A stretch of 64,000 nt of DNA. Source: Rhypophila decipiens. Taxonomy: Eukaryota; Ascomycota; Sordariomycetes; Sordariales; Naviculisporaceae. This document shows positions 62,764 to 64,000 of this stretch, in pieces. Numbering within the stretch: position 1 is the stretch's first letter; each line of letters opens with the position of its first letter. Location: positions 62,001 to 126,000 of the forward strand of contig MU858089.1 in the NCBI GenBank assembly GCA_033297075.1, written 5' to 3'. The position numbers were made by a program, and so were the translations under genes. The notes below the pieces were generated by a model, which was given only the letters and a program-made list of their open reading frames with translations, did no database searches and was not told the origin of the DNA.

Positions 62764-64000
62764 TTACCTACCATCGGGATGCCTCTGCATCCCACCCCTC
62801 TGCATGTTCTGCATCTCAGCCCTCTGCATCTTCTGCATCTCGGTCTGGAACCTAAGCTTGAACCCGTTACAGAGAGCCCTCACATCCGGATACGGATGAC
62901 CAAACATCTCATAGCCAGAAGGAACAACCTTGACCATCCATGCTATCACCTTGGCCGTTCGGTTCGCTTTGAAGCACAGGAAAAAGTAGCCCGCGTGCTT
63001 GGTGTCGGTGCAGAAGCCGTACATGGATCTGGTAGGATTGGCATCGATATATGTCGTGAGCCATCTCTCTGTGTAATTCAAAAACAAGGTTAGCAACCAA
63101 CAGCAGGAACAGATGGAGGATGAGTCGCTCCAACATACCGAGATCTGCCTTTGAGCCGTGCTGGAATTTCTCATGCTGCATCAGCTCCTCCACCTTTCTG
63201 GCGCTTGCTTTCACGTGCTCGACAATCAGCTCGTCGATATCGTTGTAGGTATGCTTCTTCCCAACCCGAAGCAGCTTGCCCACAGCAAATTCGTTCTCCT
63301 TCTGCAGTTCCAGCACATCGATATGCTGATAGACACCATCCGCAACTTTCCACGTGACGGTTAGATGATCATTTCCCAGGGAAGAGGGTCTCACCACCAC
63401 CTCGCCTAGCGGCTGGCCACCTAGGTACTCCTCCGCCTGGAGTCCGTTGTAAGGCTTATAAAGTGGGTGCTTGATGACTCTCTGGGTACGGCCTGTCGAT
63501 TTGTCCTTCTCTTGGACCTCGTCTTTGTCCTTCATTTCCAGCTCTCGGTCCCATTGGTCGTCGCCCAAGTCAAACCGTCTCTTGAAAGGCCTGCGCAGCT
63601 CTTCATCCCTAATAGAGAGCTTTGCAACGAAATCCTTCCGGTTGATCTCGAGGATCTTTGCCTGGACGGTTTGGCCGACTTGGAGAATGTCCTTGATGGA
63701 GCGGTTGCTTGACACGTCATGAGATTCAATGCGACCTTCGACACCACAGTCCAGCTTGACAATGGCAAAGTCATCTTTGACCACGCGAACGTTGACTGCG
63801 ATGATCATATCACTGCAGAGTGACTCTTGTGATTCGCCCGTGAGCATGGTGAAGATCTGATCCGCGTTGAGGCTCAGGAAATTCTTCCGCAGCTCTTCGT
63901 ATGGCACTTGTAGTTCCGCACGAATGGTCTCGAGCGTGGCTCGCTTCCGCTGTTGGTACTCACGCTCGAGCTGCTCCGCATACTCCTCCAGAATGAGTTC
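62764..64000 (-). CDS. SPT6: Transcription elongation factor Spt6, C-terminal part (5' end beyond window)
   Basis: Histone chaperone that travels with elongating RNA polymerase II. Only the 3' part is present: an exon from beyond 64000 to 63139 and the last exon 63068-62764, joined through a 70-nt intron (GTATGT...CACAG) giving SKADLERWLTTY. In order: a coiled helical segment, the S1 RNA-binding domain ([39 protein letters not shown]), and the tandem SH2 module. The first SH2 has the phospho-binding arginine in VVRPSS; the second contains [20 protein letters not shown]. The tail has repeated MQ units ([20 protein letters not shown]). The tandem SH2 module is unique to Spt6 and binds the phosphorylated linker of Rpb1. 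The frame is open to the right edge. OSH3 lies downstream on the same strand. Confidence 0.95.

Overview
This is eukaryotic nuclear DNA from a filamentous ascomycete, most likely a Sordariomycete (class inferred from overall resemblance of the proteins, not from a search). The evidence is short GT-AG introns of about 55-110 nt with CTAAC/CTAAT branch points, a fused C2H2 + Zn2Cys6 transcription factor, an Sln1-type hybrid histidine kinase, a fungal ArAE-type membrane protein, and fungal-style Snf1, Osh3, Dpb2 and Spt6. No bacterial, phage or plasmid feature is visible.

Layout. 1-11.1 kb: no supportable gene. 11.1-14.2 kb: one four-exon transcription-factor gene on the minus strand carrying two C2H2 fingers followed by a Zn2Cys6 cluster. 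14.2-32.6 kb: an 18.4-kb stretch with no supportable gene; near its right end lies an AT-rich, roughly 1.1-kb element with 36-bp terminal inverted repeats and a degenerate tRNA-Glu-like sequence inside. From 32.6 kb the window is gene-dense: TMEM19/DUF92 membrane protein (+), SNF1 kinase (+), tRNA-Glu(CTC) with an intron (-), tRNA-Gly(TCC) (-), a 344-bp MITE with a 22-bp minisatellite core, DPB2 (-), a divergent putative mitochondrial protein (+), an F-box-like protein (+), SLN1 histidine kinase (-), an ArAE/FUSC-type transporter (-), a HAD phosphatase (+), OSH3 (-) and the 3' part of SPT6 (-), which runs off the right edge.

How the genes work together. Most are independent housekeeping or signalling genes: glucose/energy sensing (SNF1), osmosensing (SLN1), lipid transfer at ER-plasma membrane contacts (OSH3), replication (DPB2) and transcription elongation (SPT6). 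They do not form a gene cluster. DPB2 and the mitochondrial-type gene share a 404-bp divergent promoter containing an ACGCGT (MCB) box. The most unusual items are the two non-coding mobile elements and the isolated transcription-factor gene between two gene-free tracts. Exon joins were checked for reading-frame continuity by hand; no similarity search was possible.
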